NCBI RefSeq assembly: GCF_000278235.1
Contig: NZ_JH725037.1
Coordinates: 550,487 to 614,486, forward strand
Direction: 5' to 3'
DNA: 64,000 nt
From: Bartonella vinsonii subsp. arupensis OK-94-513
GTDB taxonomy: Bacteria > Pseudomonadota > Alphaproteobacteria > Rhizobiales > Rhizobiaceae
Of the stretch, positions 1 through 9,581 are shown piece by piece (within the stretch, counting starts at the first letter, position 1; the number at the start of each line of letters is the position of its first letter). The translations under genes were made by a program, and so were the position numbers. Below the pieces are notes generated by a model that was not told the origin of the DNA, ran no database searches, and worked only from the letters and a program-made list of their open reading frames with translations.

Positions 1-1
1 A

Positions 2-1003
2 CGTGCGACAGGGCGGGTGGTGTCAATGCGTGTTTCCCCTGGTAGTGTTGTGAAGGAAGGGGATCTCTTGGCAGAAATTGATCCTATAGATCAAGAAAAT
101 GATCTAAAGAGAAAGAAAGCAGCATTATCGCATTATGAGGCGAGTTTGATAGAACAAGAAGCTTATCTTTCTCTTGCACAGAAAAATTTAGAACGTCAGA
201 AAAAAATGATTGAATCACACGCGATTTCACGCGCTAATCTCGATGATGCTGCAACACAAGTGAAAATACGCGAAGCGCAAATTGCACAACTTCGTCAGCA
301 AATTGTACAAGCACAAATTGATGTGGATAGTGCAGAGGTTAATTTGGGTTATACGCGGGTAACTGCTCCTTCAGCGGGAACAGTTTTAGCAACGATTGTA
401 GAAGAAGGGCAGAATGTCAATGCGGTTCAGTCGGCACCGACAATTGTGATTTTAGGTGATTTATCAAAGATGACTGTTAAAGCGCAAATTTCAGAAGCTG
501 ATATTCTTAAAGTTCAAGCTGGACAACCTCTGTATTTTACAGTTTTCGGTAATTCGCAGCGTCGTTATGAGGGAACTTTAGAGAGGGTGGAGCCAGCTCC
601 TGAATCCATTCGTGCGGATGTGAGTATTAATCCTGGCGTCATGGATTCTAGTGCTCTATCATCATCGGCTATTTATTATAATGGGATTGTTCATGTTGAT
701 AATAAAGACAATTTTCTGCGGACTTATATGACTGCGCAAATTCATATTATCTTAGGTCGTGCTCAAAATGTTTTGTTGGTTCCAAGTGATGCTTTACGGG
801 ACGAAACACAAGACCGTAAAGCATGGGTTTCTGTTTTGGAAGGGCGAAACAAAGTAGTTACCAAACAGGTGACGATTGGACTTAATAATAAAGTTGTAGC
901 AGAGGTTGTTGCAGGGCTAAAAGAGGGTGATGTGGTTATCACGGGTGTGCGTGATGGTGTGATGCCAGATGTTCCTGATGTACACAGCAAAGATGAAAGC
1001 TAA
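2..1003 (+). CDS. macA: MacA-type periplasmic adaptor of an ABC efflux system (5' end outside window)
   Basis: The frame is open from the first bases of the window, so the N-terminus and its membrane anchor lie upstream. About 333 residues remain, against roughly 370-400 for a full MacA/HlyD-family adaptor. What is visible is the second part of the first lipoyl half (VKEGDLLAEIDP), a long alpha-helical hairpin rich in Gln, Glu and Lys, the second lipoyl half (APSAGTVLATIVEEGQNV) and beta-barrel and membrane-proximal domains. Family knowledge: such proteins link an inner-membrane MacB-type ATPase to a TolC-type outer-membrane channel. The next gene, macB, starts 3 bases after the stop codon, which supports one transcript and the same complex. 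Substrate is unknown from sequence. Confidence 0.9.
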   Translation, partial: RATGRVVSMRVSPGSVVKEGDLLAEIDPIDQENDLKRKKAALSHYEASLIEQEAYLSLAQKNLERQKKMIESHAISRANLDDAATQVKIREAQIAQLRQQIVQAQIDVDSAEVNLGYTRVTAPSAGTVLATIVEEGQNVNAVQSAPTIVILGDLSKMTVKAQISEADILKVQAGQPLYFTVFGNSQRRYEGTLERVEPAPESIRADVSINPGVMDSSALSSSAIYYNGIVHVDNKDNFLRTYMTAQIHIILGRAQNVLLVPSDALRDETQDRKAWVSVLEGRNKVVTKQVTIGLNNKVVAEVVAGLKEGDVVITGVRDGVMPDVPDVHSKDES

Positions 1004-1006
1004 AGC

Positions 1007-3010
1007 ATGAAAGCAGACAAAGCAGATGCTGTCCTCGTTTTGGAAAATATTGTGCGCAAATTTCCCGCAGGGGAAACATTCGTCACTGTTTTGAAGGGCA
1101 TTAATCTCACGATTAAACGCGGTGAAATGGTAGCGATTGTGGGAGCTTCCGGTTCAGGAAAATCCACATTGATGAATATTCTAGGCTGCCTTGATCGACC
1201 AAGTTCTGGGCGTTACTGGATTTCTGGGAAAGAAACAGCCTCCCTTTCTCCCGATGAATTATCGGCTTTGCGGCGCAATCATTTTGGATTTATTTTCCAG
1301 CGTTATCATTTGTTGAATGAATTGACAGCTTTGGGCAATGTTGAAATTCCAGCTATTTATGCAGGTTGCCCTGTGGCAACAAGAAAAAAACGTGCACAAG
1401 ACCTTTTAACACGCTTAAATATGGGTGATCGGATAAATCATCGTCCAAATCAGCTTTCGGGCGGTCAGCAACAACGGGTTTCTATTGCGCGTGCTCTCAT
1501 GAATAATGCAGAGGTTATTCTTGCCGATGAACCAACGGGTGCATTAGATAAACAAAGTGGCCAAGAAGTGTTGCGTATTTTGGATGAGCTTCATCAAGAA
1601 GGACGCACCATTATTATTGTAACCCATGATATGCAGGTGGCTGAAAGAGCAGATCGTATCATCGAAATCAGTGATGGGGAAATTATTGCTGATCATATGA
1701 CAAAGGATGCAAAAACAAAAGCAGTAGATGCAAAAACAAAAATCGATGAGCAATATGGAGAAACAAATCTCAAAGATAAACAACAGCTAGGTTTTTTTCG
1801 TTCTTTTTTCGAGCGTTTCCGTGAGGCATTTGTCATGGCTTTGTTAGCTATGAATTCCCATAGGATGCGGACTTTTTTAACAATGCTTGGGGTGATTATT
1901 GGTATTGGTGCCATTATTGCAATGGTGGCTTTAGGAAATGGGACACGAGAGAAAATCCTAGAAAATTTTAAAAGTTTAGGGTCTAATACATTAACAATTT
2001 TGCCTGGAAAAAGCTTTTCTGATCCACAAGCAGACAAAATAACAAGCCTTGTGGAAGCGGATGCAGAAGCGCTTTCTGATTTGCCCTATGTTTCTGGTGT
2101 AACACCTCAGGTTTCAACAAGCGCAAAGGTGCGTTTTGGTTCTGTTGAAGTCAATGCTGTCATTATGGGGGTGGGAGAACAATTCTTTCAGACACAGGGG
2201 CTCAAGGCTGTCAAAGGGCAGTTGTTTGATCAGAACAGTGTGCATGAGAGAGCGGTGGATCTCGTGATTGAAAAAGAAGCACTCTCTGTTCTTTTTCCTC
2301 ATAGCCATGAGAATCCACTTGGGAAAGTGGTGCATGTGGGTAAAGTTCCAGCGCGTATTATTGGTGTTGTAGATCCGCAAAATCAAACAAATGGTGGTGT
2401 ATCAAATACGATACAGGTTTATTTGCCCTATACAACTGTACAAACGCGTTTTCTTGGAACAACGCAGGTCCGTGCCATTACAGTTAAGATTGATGATAAT
2501 GTAGATGCACATTTGGCTGAAACCATGGTAAAGCGCTTTCTTACAATGCGGCATGGTGAAGAAGATTTTTTCATTAGAAATTCAGAATTCTTTCGTGAAC
2601 GCATCATGGAGAGTACACATATTTTAACTTTGTTAGTCTCTTCCATTGCAGCTATTTCACTGATTGTGGGGGGAATTGGGGTGATGAATATTATGCTGGT
2701 CACAGTTTCTGAGCGGATTAATGAAATTGGTGTGCGTATGGCGGTTGGGGCACGTCAGAGTGATATTTTGCAGCAATTTCTCATTGAAGCGATTTTGGTT
2801 TGTGTCATTGGTGGTGGTTTAGGAATCCTGTTTGGATTCTCCATCGGTGGTTTGTTTTTGCTCTTTAAGGCGCCTATTCACCTGATTTATACGGTTGATT
2901 CCATCATCCTCTCTCTTACTTTTTCGACTCTCATTGGGATATGTTTTGGTTTTTCACCAGCTAGACAAGCTTCACGGCTTGATCCTGTTGTTGCTCTCTC
3001 ACGCGATTAG
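1007..3010 (+). CDS. macB: MacB-type ABC transporter, fused ATPase and permease
   Basis: The 667-residue product has the full MacB architecture. An N-terminal ATPase carries Walker A GASGSGKS (about residues 46-53), signature LSGGQQQR (about 150) and Walker B with VILADEPTG (about 170). A Lys-rich linker follows, then a first membrane helix near 285-305, a periplasmic MacB core domain, and three membrane helices in an FtsX-like domain at the C-terminus. The family works as a mechanotransmission ATPase with MacA and an outer-membrane channel, exporting macrolides, peptides or lipoproteins; which applies here cannot be read from the sequence. It is translationally close to macA (3-base gap). 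Length is normal for the family (about 640-670). Confidence 0.93.
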   Translation: MKADKADAVLVLENIVRKFPAGETFVTVLKGINLTIKRGEMVAIVGASGSGKSTLMNILGCLDRPSSGRYWISGKETASLSPDELSALRRNHFGFIFQRYHLLNELTALGNVEIPAIYAGCPVATRKKRAQDLLTRLNMGDRINHRPNQLSGGQQQRVSIARALMNNAEVILADEPTGALDKQSGQEVLRILDELHQEGRTIIIVTHDMQVAERADRIIEISDGEIIADHMTKDAKTKAVDAKTKIDEQYGETNLKDKQQLGFFRSFFERFREAFVMALLAMNSHRMRTFLTMLGVIIGIGAIIAMVALGNGTREKILENFKSLGSNTLTILPGKSFSDPQADKITSLVEADAEALSDLPYVSGVTPQVSTSAKVRFGSVEVNAVIMGVGEQFFQTQGLKAVKGQLFDQNSVHERAVDLVIEKEALSVLFPHSHENPLGKVVHVGKVPARIIGVVDPQNQTNGGVSNTIQVYLPYTTVQTRFLGTTQVRAITVKIDDNVDAHLAETMVKRFLTMRHGEEDFFIRNSEFFRERIMESTHILTLLVSSIAAISLIVGGIGVMNIMLVTVSERINEIGVRMAVGARQSDILQQFLIEAILVCVIGGGLGILFGFSIGGLFLLFKAPIHLIYTVDSIILSLTFSTLIGICFGFSPARQASRLDPVVALSRD

Positions 3011-3119
3011 GCATCAACCATTGCAGTGAACATGTTTTCTTTCGTGTGTTTATACTGGATAAATATGTCTTACGGTGTAAGGAGCCTTGAAAGATTTTAA
3101 GAAAATCAACGTGAAAAGC

Positions 3120-3794
3120 TTAGAATACGGTTCTTATGTATACTTGGATTGTTTTGATGTATTGGAATAAAAGAATGCGTATTTGATTGATCTGTTGTAT
3201 CGTGCTTTCATTGCTGTTCTTTTTAACAGGATAAGCAATAAAATTGACCTCAGGCATTAAGTATTTAAGCTCACGTAAAGAGCGCCACATGTGGTAATCA
3301 TGGGTAACGATATAAAGTGTTTGATAGTGGTGTTTTTTAATCCAAGCTGCGCTTTCTTTGGCATTTCCTTTTGTGTTTGTCGCTTTATGTCCGAGGTCAA
3401 CGCAACAGGTAAAGAGCTGTGGAGTAATATGCGTGTTGTGCATCAAACTCTTCAGATTGGTTGTTGTGTGTACGCCACTGATCAAAAGTCGTGAACCAAG
3501 TCCTTTTTGGAGGAGGCTCAGCCCTGTCTCTATTCGGTTTTCTCCCCCTGTCAGAACGATAATTGCATCTGCTTTTGGCAAAGGAGTTGGGGGTTGAAGC
3601 CGTTCGGTTTTTTCAGCAAAAAGAATGAAACCAATACAAAAGAGGAGAGTGATTATTAAAAGAGAAAGTGCTGTGGGTGGAAAATAGCGAAACAAGCAGC
3701 GTAGAGTCCATAGATTGCCTCTGATATGCTTTTGATCAGAATGCTCTGGATTGCATTCTATGAGTGATTTGGAATCGTATAGGTTTTTGGTCAT
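3120..3794 (-). CDS. YdcF/SanA-like DUF218 membrane protein
   Basis: A 224-residue protein with a single N-terminal membrane helix (about residues 37-56, rich in Leu and Ile) followed by a DUF218 (YdcF/SanA/ElyC) domain. The domain is recognised by ADAIIVLTGGENRIETG, a following LLISGVH segment and the later VTHDYHMWRS motif, all typical of the family. Members are envelope-associated proteins of poorly defined chemistry, some linked to peptidoglycan or envelope integrity. The start lies 3 bases after the ftsX stop codon, so it is the third gene of an ftsE-ftsX operon, which suggests a cell-envelope or division-linked role. That link is inference from position. Confidence 0.8.
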   Translation of the reverse strand: MTKNLYDSKSLIECNPEHSDQKHIRGNLWTLRCLFRYFPPTALSLLIITLLFCIGFILFAEKTERLQPPTPLPKADAIIVLTGGENRIETGLSLLQKGLGSRLLISGVHTTTNLKSLMHNTHITPQLFTCCVDLGHKATNTKGNAKESAAWIKKHHYQTLYIVTHDYHMWRSLRELKYLMPEVNFIAYPVKKNSNESTIQQINQIRILLFQYIKTIQVYIRTVF

Positions 3795-3797
3795 AAA

Positions 3798-4751
3798 TTA
3801 AAATAAGCCGTTTTCACATTGATCAATTTTTTTAAGTTGTGCTAAAATAGTCATACGGTTTGTAAGCATGGTAAGAAGAGAAACAAAAAAAATAAGACCA
3901 ATGATTTTTCCATAAGGAATGGAACTTATGGAAAGATGTCCAAACATAGCGGTGATTTGGCTGGTTGCTATTCTCCCTAGGTTATAGTTTGTCCAAAGGA
4001 TAAAAGCAGCAAATAGAAGTATGCTTGTGATACCACCGTATAATGCACCACGCAGTGCAGTTTTAAAAAAATGCCAGTCGAATTGTCGTGCAATAAAAAG
4101 TGTTTCAGTTCCAAGAAAGTATAAGACATTGATAATATGCGCATTCTCTGCCAATGCATTGCGTGTGGAAAAAATAACCGTGAGTATCAGTGAACTGAGA
4201 ACCAACATTAAAATTGAAAAACCAATGAAAACAGTTGTATGTGCCATTGTTGTAAAACGGTCTATCCAAACGCGATGATCATCAAACTGGCCTCCTGGAA
4301 TTTGTGTTTTGATGGCGTTATTAATGGCCTGAAAGTTGATGGCTTCTTTCTCGTTTAGTGTGACGATGATAAGGCGGGGAAGGGGCAATTCATTAAGACT
4401 TAAACCCGTACCTAGCCACGGTTCGAGTAATTTTTCAGTTGCTGTTTGGTCAACAATTTTGGCATCTTGTACACCATGAAATGTTTTAACCAATTTCACG
4501 GCGTCATAAAGAGCTTTTTCGATATCAACGTTTTCTATAGGGCGTATTTGAATCGTTGCTTCATAGCTAATTTGATTACTCCAACCTTTAGCGGCACGCT
4601 GTACAAGATCAACCCCGATCAAAGTAAGGCTTGAGAGAAAAGTCATAATAGCAATCACTGCAACCAGTGCTCGGCCAGAAATATTGCCGCTTGGAATAAT
4701 CGGAGTTGTATATTTTTGATTGCTTGTAAAAATTGGGAAAGACTTATTCAT
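3798..4751 (-). CDS. ftsX: Cell division protein FtsX (ABC-like permease)
   Basis: The 317-residue product has the FtsX layout: a cytoplasmic N-terminal segment, one membrane helix near residues 30-50, a periplasmic domain of roughly 110 residues, then three hydrophobic helices to the C-terminus. FtsX with FtsE regulates peptidoglycan hydrolases at the division site, by family knowledge. Its first bases overlap the end of ftsE by 8 bases, which is the usual translational coupling for this pair. The sequence is divergent, as FtsX commonly is, so the call rests on topology and the ftsE partner as well as on sequence. Confidence 0.88.
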   Translation of the reverse strand: MNKSFPIFTSNQKYTTPIIPSGNISGRALVAVIAIMTFLSSLTLIGVDLVQRAAKGWSNQISYEATIQIRPIENVDIEKALYDAVKLVKTFHGVQDAKIVDQTATEKLLEPWLGTGLSLNELPLPRLIIVTLNEKEAINFQAINNAIKTQIPGGQFDDHRVWIDRFTTMAHTTVFIGFSILMLVLSSLILTVIFSTRNALAENAHIINVLYFLGTETLFIARQFDWHFFKTALRGALYGGITSILLFAAFILWTNYNLGRIATSQITAMFGHLSISSIPYGKIIGLIFFVSLLTMLTNRMTILAQLKKIDQCENGLF

Positions 4752-5403
4752 GAATTGTCATCCGTCCATTATGGAGAAGCATACGCCGTGCTGCGACCTG
4801 TTCCATCAGTGCGACATCATGGGTGGCAATGATGACAGCTGTTCCAAAACGGTTTAATTCAATAAACAAACGGAGCAAGCGTTTTGCCAAAGGTGGATCA
4901 ACATTTCCTGTAGGTTCATCAGCAAGTAGAATTTCAGGTTGGTCAATCAGTGCACGGGCAATTGCTACTCTTTGTTTTTCTCCTCCGGAAAGAACGGGAG
5001 GTAAAACATGAATATGATCTCCAAGGCCTACCCAACAGAGAAGATCTTCCACTTCACTGCGATAAGTTGCTTCTTCTTGTCCCTTAATGCGTAAAGGTAA
5101 AGAGACATTTTCATAAGTGGTCATGTGATCAAGCAGACGAAAGTCTTGAAAAACGACACCTATACGCTGTCGTAGTGCAGGAAGCTCTTGTCGTTTGAGC
5201 AATGCGGTATCGTTTCCAAAGAGATCAATATGACCGCGGGTTGGTTTGAGTGCCAAAAACATTAGACGCATCAACGACGTCTTCCCCGCTCCAGAGGCGC
5301 CAGTGAGAAATTGAAATGATCCGGCAGGAATATGAAAGCTAATATCACGAAGGACCTCAGGGCCCATTCCGTAGCGCAGACCAACGTTTTCAAAATGAAT
5401 CAC
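4744..5403 (-). CDS. ftsE: Cell division ATP-binding protein FtsE
   Basis: A 219-residue ABC ATPase of the compact FtsE size. It has Walker A GASGAGKT (about residues 35-42), Q-loop VVFQDFRLLDH, signature LSGGEKQRVAIARAL (about 140) and Walker B ILLADEPTGNVDP (about 160). FtsE drives conformational change in FtsX to control cell-wall hydrolases during division. The overlap with ftsX and absence of its own membrane domain support the assignment over a generic lipoprotein-export (LolD-like) ATPase. It is the first gene of the minus-strand operon; its promoter must lie in the 5404-5600 region, where I see no clear sigma-70 boxes. Confidence 0.93.
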   Translation of the reverse strand: MIHFENVGLRYGMGPEVLRDISFHIPAGSFQFLTGASGAGKTSLMRLMFLALKPTRGHIDLFGNDTALLKRQELPALRQRIGVVFQDFRLLDHMTTYENVSLPLRIKGQEEATYRSEVEDLLCWVGLGDHIHVLPPVLSGGEKQRVAIARALIDQPEILLADEPTGNVDPPLAKRLLRLFIELNRFGTAVIIATHDVALMEQVAARRMLLHNGRMTIHE

Positions 5404-5891
5404 TTTTTGTTACCACTTCTGCTTTTATAGTGCATCATTCTAAGGACTTTTGCTCTCATTGCTTTAAGCTTTTGGTTGAATTCACATTCTACAGTTCTCT
5501 CTTTTTTCACTGTTTTCAGCTTGTGCTTGAGAAAGGATATCTGTGATAATATAACCAATGATTGCTTTTCCTTATTTTACCTTTATTTGTGATTTTAGCA
5601 GGAATTCCAAAGTGTTTCTAGCAGAAACATAAAAGCCAATACGCCTGTTTTTTGACAAGAGATTTTCGTATTTTGCGGTTGAAAAAGGTTATTTTGCCTT
5701 TACTTCTCCTATTTTTTGTTAAAGGTCATACTTCTTGGAGTGTTTTTTTTAATCTTTCCTTGTTGGCATTGAGAAAGAATATCTGTTTTTAGAAAGATTA
5801 AGTAACTCCATAGCCATTTTCCTTCACCGGTGACTTGAACAAAGAGTGTTCATTTTAGCAGGGAAGTCCAAGTCACCGTTTTTGTTTTATA
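5404..5891. other. Intergenic region between ftsE and acs, with degenerate repeats
   Basis: About 490 bases with no credible gene. Two blocks resemble each other in the same order: 5526-5614 and 5768-5878 both contain a GAGAAAG-ATATCTGT stretch and, further on, TTTTAGCAGG followed by a TCCAA stretch. The second block also contains the inverted repeat listed separately. The blocks look like a decayed local duplication. Confidence 0.4.
5828..5886 (+). terminator. Long-loop inverted repeat with a T tract
   Basis: CGGTGACTTG at 5828-5837 is a perfect 10-base inverted match to CAAGTCACCG at 5869-5878, and TTTTTGTTTT follows on the plus strand. The 31-base loop contains a second small inverted repeat (GAACA/TGTTC). 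The T tract fits a plus-strand terminator, but no plus-strand gene precedes it. On the minus strand it lies just after the acs stop codon but lacks a T tract, so it might serve as a 3' stabilising hairpin for acs. Confidence 0.4.
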
Positions 5892-7850
5892 TTACGTTGT
5901 GGGCTCTATATTTTGGCGGTTAGCAATGAGATCTTCAACGACTTGTGGTTCGGCTAGAGTTGAAATATCTCCCAAATTATCAAGATTATTTTCGGCGATT
6001 TTTCGCAAAATACGTCTCATAATTTTCCCCGACCGTGTTTTGGGCAATTGAGGGGCAAATTGAACTTTATCCAAAATAGCAATGGAGCCTATTTCCTTTC
6101 TGACATGTTGAATAAGGTCTTTTTGCAACTCTTCACTTGGGGTTTTGCCTTCCATTAAGGTGATAAAACTATAAATGCCTTGTCCTTTAATGGAATGAGG
6201 ATAGCCAACAATCGCAGCTTCTGAAACAGCAGGGTGAGAAACAAGTGCTGATTCAATTTCGGCTGTACCTAGCCTGTGTCCAGAGACATTGAGAATGTCA
6301 TCAACACGTCCTGTAATCCAATAGTAACCATCGCTATCGCGTTTACAGCCATCTCCTGTGAAATATTTTCCTTTATATGTCGAAAAATAGGTTTCAATAA
6401 AGCGTTCATGGTCATTGTAGAGGGTACGCATTTGACCTGGCCATGAGTCAATAATACAGAGGTTTCCTTCTGCTTCACCTTCCAAGATATCGCCTTGTGC
6501 ATCTACGATTTTAGGTTGAACACCGAAAAATGGACGTGTAGCAGAACCCGCTTTAAGTTGTGTTGCACCGGGTAAGGGGGTGATCATATGTCCTCCCGTT
6601 TCCGTCTGCCACCATGTATCGAGAATGGGACAGCGGTCATCTCCAACCGTATGGTAAAACCATTCCCATGCTTCTGGATTGATCGGTTCACCTACCGTGC
6701 CTAAAAGACGCAAAGATGTTCTTTTCGAGTGTTCAACAAAGGAATTTCCTGCCCCCATTAACGCACGAATAGCTGTTGGTGCTGTGTAGAGTGTGTTTAC
6801 TTTATGTTTATCGACAATTTCCCAAAATCTGCCTTTGTCTGGAAAGGTGGGTGTTCCTTCAAACATTAAAGTCGTAGCACCGTTGCACAAAGGACCATAA
6901 ATCAAATAAGAATGTCCAGTAATCCAGCCAATATCGGCAGTACTCCAGTAAATTTCTCCAGGATGATAATCAAAAACATATTGATGTGTCATCGATACAT
7001 AAACAAGATAGCCTGCTGTTGTATGCAAAACACCTTTTGGTTTGCCTGTTGAGCCAGAGGTGTACAGAATAAAAAGTGGGTCTTCAGCGTTCATGTGTTC
7101 GGCTGGACAGCTTGTTTTGGCATGGGAGACTTCTTCATGGTACCAGAAATCACGCCCCTCTACCCAATGAATGGGTTTACTGGTGCGCCGTATGACCATG
7201 ACTTGATCCACATGCACATGTTGGCGTGCTGCAATCTCAATAGCATGATCAACATTGTCTTTTAAGTTAATCTGTTTTCCTCCACGCAAGCCTTGATCAG
7301 CGGTAATGATGAAAGTTGATTCACAGTCAACAAGGCGTCCTGCTATTGCCTCAGCAGAAAAACCAGCAAAAATAACCGAATGAATAGCACCAATGCGGGC
7401 GCAAGCAAGCATGGCATAGGCTGCTTCAGGAATCATCGGTAAGTAAATGGTCACCTTGTCGCCTTTTTTAACACCATGATCCTTCAAAATATTCGCAAAG
7501 CGACAGACATGTTCATAGAGTGCGTTATAGGTTATTTTTTTATCATGATAAGGGTTATCCCCTTCCCAAATCAGCGCGATTTTCTCACCATGGCTTTTTA
7601 AATGGCGGTCAATGCAATTATAGGCAACATTTGTTATTCCATCCTCGTACCAGCGAATGGAGACATCATCATTAAAAGAAGTGTTTTTTACTTTTGTATA
7701 AGGTTTAAACCATTCAATACGTTGACCATGTTTTGCCCAGAAGCTTTCTGGATCATTGATACTCTCTCGATACCATTGTTGATAGGTTTCTTCATCAATC
7801 AGAGCATTTTTTTTAATATTCTCTTGTATTGGATAAATTTTTTCAGTCAT
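5892..7850 (-). CDS. acs: Acetyl-coenzyme A synthetase (AMP-forming)
   Basis: The 652-residue product matches the usual Acs length. It converts acetate, ATP and CoA to acetyl-CoA, AMP and pyrophosphate in two steps in the cytoplasm. The AMP-binding signature [15 protein letters not shown] sits near residue 262, the [10 protein letters not shown] motif near 415, the hinge and [16 protein letters not shown] motif near 520, and the C-terminal [11 protein letters not shown] motif, whose lysine is the acetylation-controlled catalytic residue in the family, near 610. The gene stands alone, between ftsE and a long non-coding stretch. It gives access to acetate as carbon source feeding the TCA cycle. 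Confidence 0.97.
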   Translation of the reverse strand: MTEKIYPIQENIKKNALIDEETYQQWYRESINDPESFWAKHGQRIEWFKPYTKVKNTSFNDDVSIRWYEDGITNVAYNCIDRHLKSHGEKIALIWEGDNPYHDKKITYNALYEHVCRFANILKDHGVKKGDKVTIYLPMIPEAAYAMLACARIGAIHSVIFAGFSAEAIAGRLVDCESTFIITADQGLRGGKQINLKDNVDHAIEIAARQHVHVDQVMVIRRTSKPIHWVEGRDFWYHEEVSHAKTSCPAEHMNAEDPLFILYTSGSTGKPKGVLHTTAGYLVYVSMTHQYVFDYHPGEIYWSTADIGWITGHSYLIYGPLCNGATTLMFEGTPTFPDKGRFWEIVDKHKVNTLYTAPTAIRALMGAGNSFVEHSKRTSLRLLGTVGEPINPEAWEWFYHTVGDDRCPILDTWWQTETGGHMITPLPGATQLKAGSATRPFFGVQPKIVDAQGDILEGEAEGNLCIIDSWPGQMRTLYNDHERFIETYFSTYKGKYFTGDGCKRDSDGYYWITGRVDDILNVSGHRLGTAEIESALVSHPAVSEAAIVGYPHSIKGQGIYSFITLMEGKTPSEELQKDLIQHVRKEIGSIAILDKVQFAPQLPKTRSGKIMRRILRKIAENNLDNLGDISTLAEPQVVEDLIANRQNIEPTT

Positions 7851-7865
7851 AAGTCCCCTCTTTAA

Positions 7866-8729
7866 TCATTTTTTGTTTGGAAAAATAAGCTATTGTCTTT
7901 TTGCTTTTTAGCAGAATTTTCCCAAAAGTTTTTTCTTATACGAAAATTTTCATTTTGAGATTAGACTAAATGACAAAGATTTGCATTGTCAATTTTTAAA
8001 ATCTGGCGCAATTGTTTTAAAAGGGGTCTCGTGCAGTCTTTTGATATCTAAAAGCAGAAAAGTTACTCATAATAAAATGATGTAAATTATATAAAAACAT
8101 AAGAACTTCTTGTTGGGGATCATTTTTTATAAGCTCATCAAGAAATTAAAGTTTAAAAAACTTCGTATAAAAAGATAGAGGGGAAGAGGGCGATTTATAG
8201 ATTATCGGCATCATTCGTAAAGTTATCTACCAAGTGCGAATGAAGCGCGAAGATTGCGATGGTATAGGTTTGTTGCTTCCGTAAAAGGTAAAAAGTGTGG
8301 TACGCAGTGCGTTGCATTATACTTTTTAAGGAATAATACGAGGGGATGATGCTAGGAGAGAGAAATGGGAGCAAGGAGAAATGTTTCTTAAAAAATACAT
8401 AAGCTAGGAATGAATTGAAAAGCTAAAATGAATTTTTTGCTTGTTTTTTAGAAAAAGGAAGACAAGCAAGTGAGCTATCAGATTATGAGCACACTCAAAA
8501 CATCCTCTTTTTGTCCATCTTACGCCATTAGCAATGGGGTGATCCGTTTGTGCGGATTGGAGAGGTTGATGCAATCTGTGGTTTACAAGAATCTTCGCAA
8601 TGACTGTGCGCACGGTTTTTTGCGATCATTTGATTTCGCAGTTCTTTTTTCCCTACGTGTGCAATGCACTGTTATCATCTTCTTATGACAAAAGGATTCT
8701 TTTTTGCAGCATTGTTATTAGTAAGGCAG
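7866..8729. other. Long intergenic region, no supported gene
   Basis: About 860 bases between acs and the YggS-type gene. Short open frames exist around 8404-8688 on both strands, but they lack convincing ribosome sites and match no family I recognise. GC rises somewhat at 8470-8650, so a decayed gene is possible. I see no tRNA, repeat or clear terminator here. Confidence 0.4.
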
Positions 8730-9410
8730 TTAGGTTGGGCGGTTTCCAAACAAAGCAGAGCCAATACGAAGGATATTAGAGCCAAATTGAAGCGCTGTTT
8801 TAAAGTCATTGGACATGCCCATTGAAAGCTTTGGAAGACCGGCTTTTTTTGCTAGTTTTGCTAATAGTACAAAATAGGGACCGGGGTTTTCTTGTACTGG
8901 TGGAATGGCCATAAGACCGATAATATCAAGTCCGTAGTGATTTTTGCAATGAGCAACAAAAGGAACCACTTCTTGCGGTGCAAGTCCACTTTTTTGCGGT
9001 TCTAAGCCAATATTGACCTGAACATAGCAGGGGAGGTGTTTATTTTGTTTTTGCATTTCTTCAGCTAAGCTCTTGGCTATTTTTTCACGGTCAATCGTTT
9101 GAATGACATCAAAAATTTTAACAGCTTCTGCTGTTTTGTTTGACTGTAAAGGGCCGATAAGGTGGAGTTCAATTTTTTCAAATTGTTGACGCAGGTGGGG
9201 CCATTTTTCGGCAGCTTCTTGCACGCGGTTTTCTGCGAAAAGACGCTGTCCTGCTTGCAAAAGGGGGGATATGTTGTCTGCTGGGACAGTTTTTGAAACA
9301 GCGATAAGTTGGACGTCTTCTATGGAGCGGTTATAGTCTTCACATGTTTGCGCAATGTCTTTTTGAAGACTTTTCCACGCTTCAATGGAGGGGTGCTGTT
9401 CTGTGTTCAT
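8730..9410 (-). CDS. YggS/PROSC-type pyridoxal-phosphate homeostasis protein
   Basis: A 226-residue member of the YggS/YBL036C/PROSC family. The PLP-binding lysine is in the LIAVSKTVPADNI motif about 35 residues from the start, and the barrel continues with ENRVQEAAEKWPHLR, HLIGPLQSNKT and a C-terminal LSMGMSNDFKTAL motif that binds phosphate. Family members bind PLP, have no demonstrated enzymatic turnover, and affect vitamin B6 and amino-acid homeostasis. The open frame extends 21 codons further upstream, but I chose the ATG at 9410 because AGAAAGAAAG lies just ahead of it and the protein then has normal length. The gene is monocistronic and divergent from leuS. Confidence 0.92.
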   Translation of the reverse strand: MNTEQHPSIEAWKSLQKDIAQTCEDYNRSIEDVQLIAVSKTVPADNISPLLQAGQRLFAENRVQEAAEKWPHLRQQFEKIELHLIGPLQSNKTAEAVKIFDVIQTIDREKIAKSLAEEMQKQNKHLPCYVQVNIGLEPQKSGLAPQEVVPFVAHCKNHYGLDIIGLMAIPPVQENPGPYFVLLAKLAKKAGLPKLSMGMSNDFKTALQFGSNILRIGSALFGNRPT

Positions 9411-9581
9411 AAATTTCTTTCTTTCTGTTCTTATTGAGAAACGAGATAGTTGTTTATAGTAATTGCTTATCAAAGTTTTGTAAGATACTTAATAAAATAT
9501 TGGTTGAAAATATTGACGATGGAGTTAATCCATGGTGAAGCATAAAAACAAGTTTTTTAGTTCAATTTTATAAAGAGTATA

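Noticed and set aside
8404-8688. Overlapping open frames on both strands between acs and the YggS-type gene
   Set aside because: No ribosome site and no recognisable family; both frames are short and overlap each other, so chance or decayed sequence is more likely.
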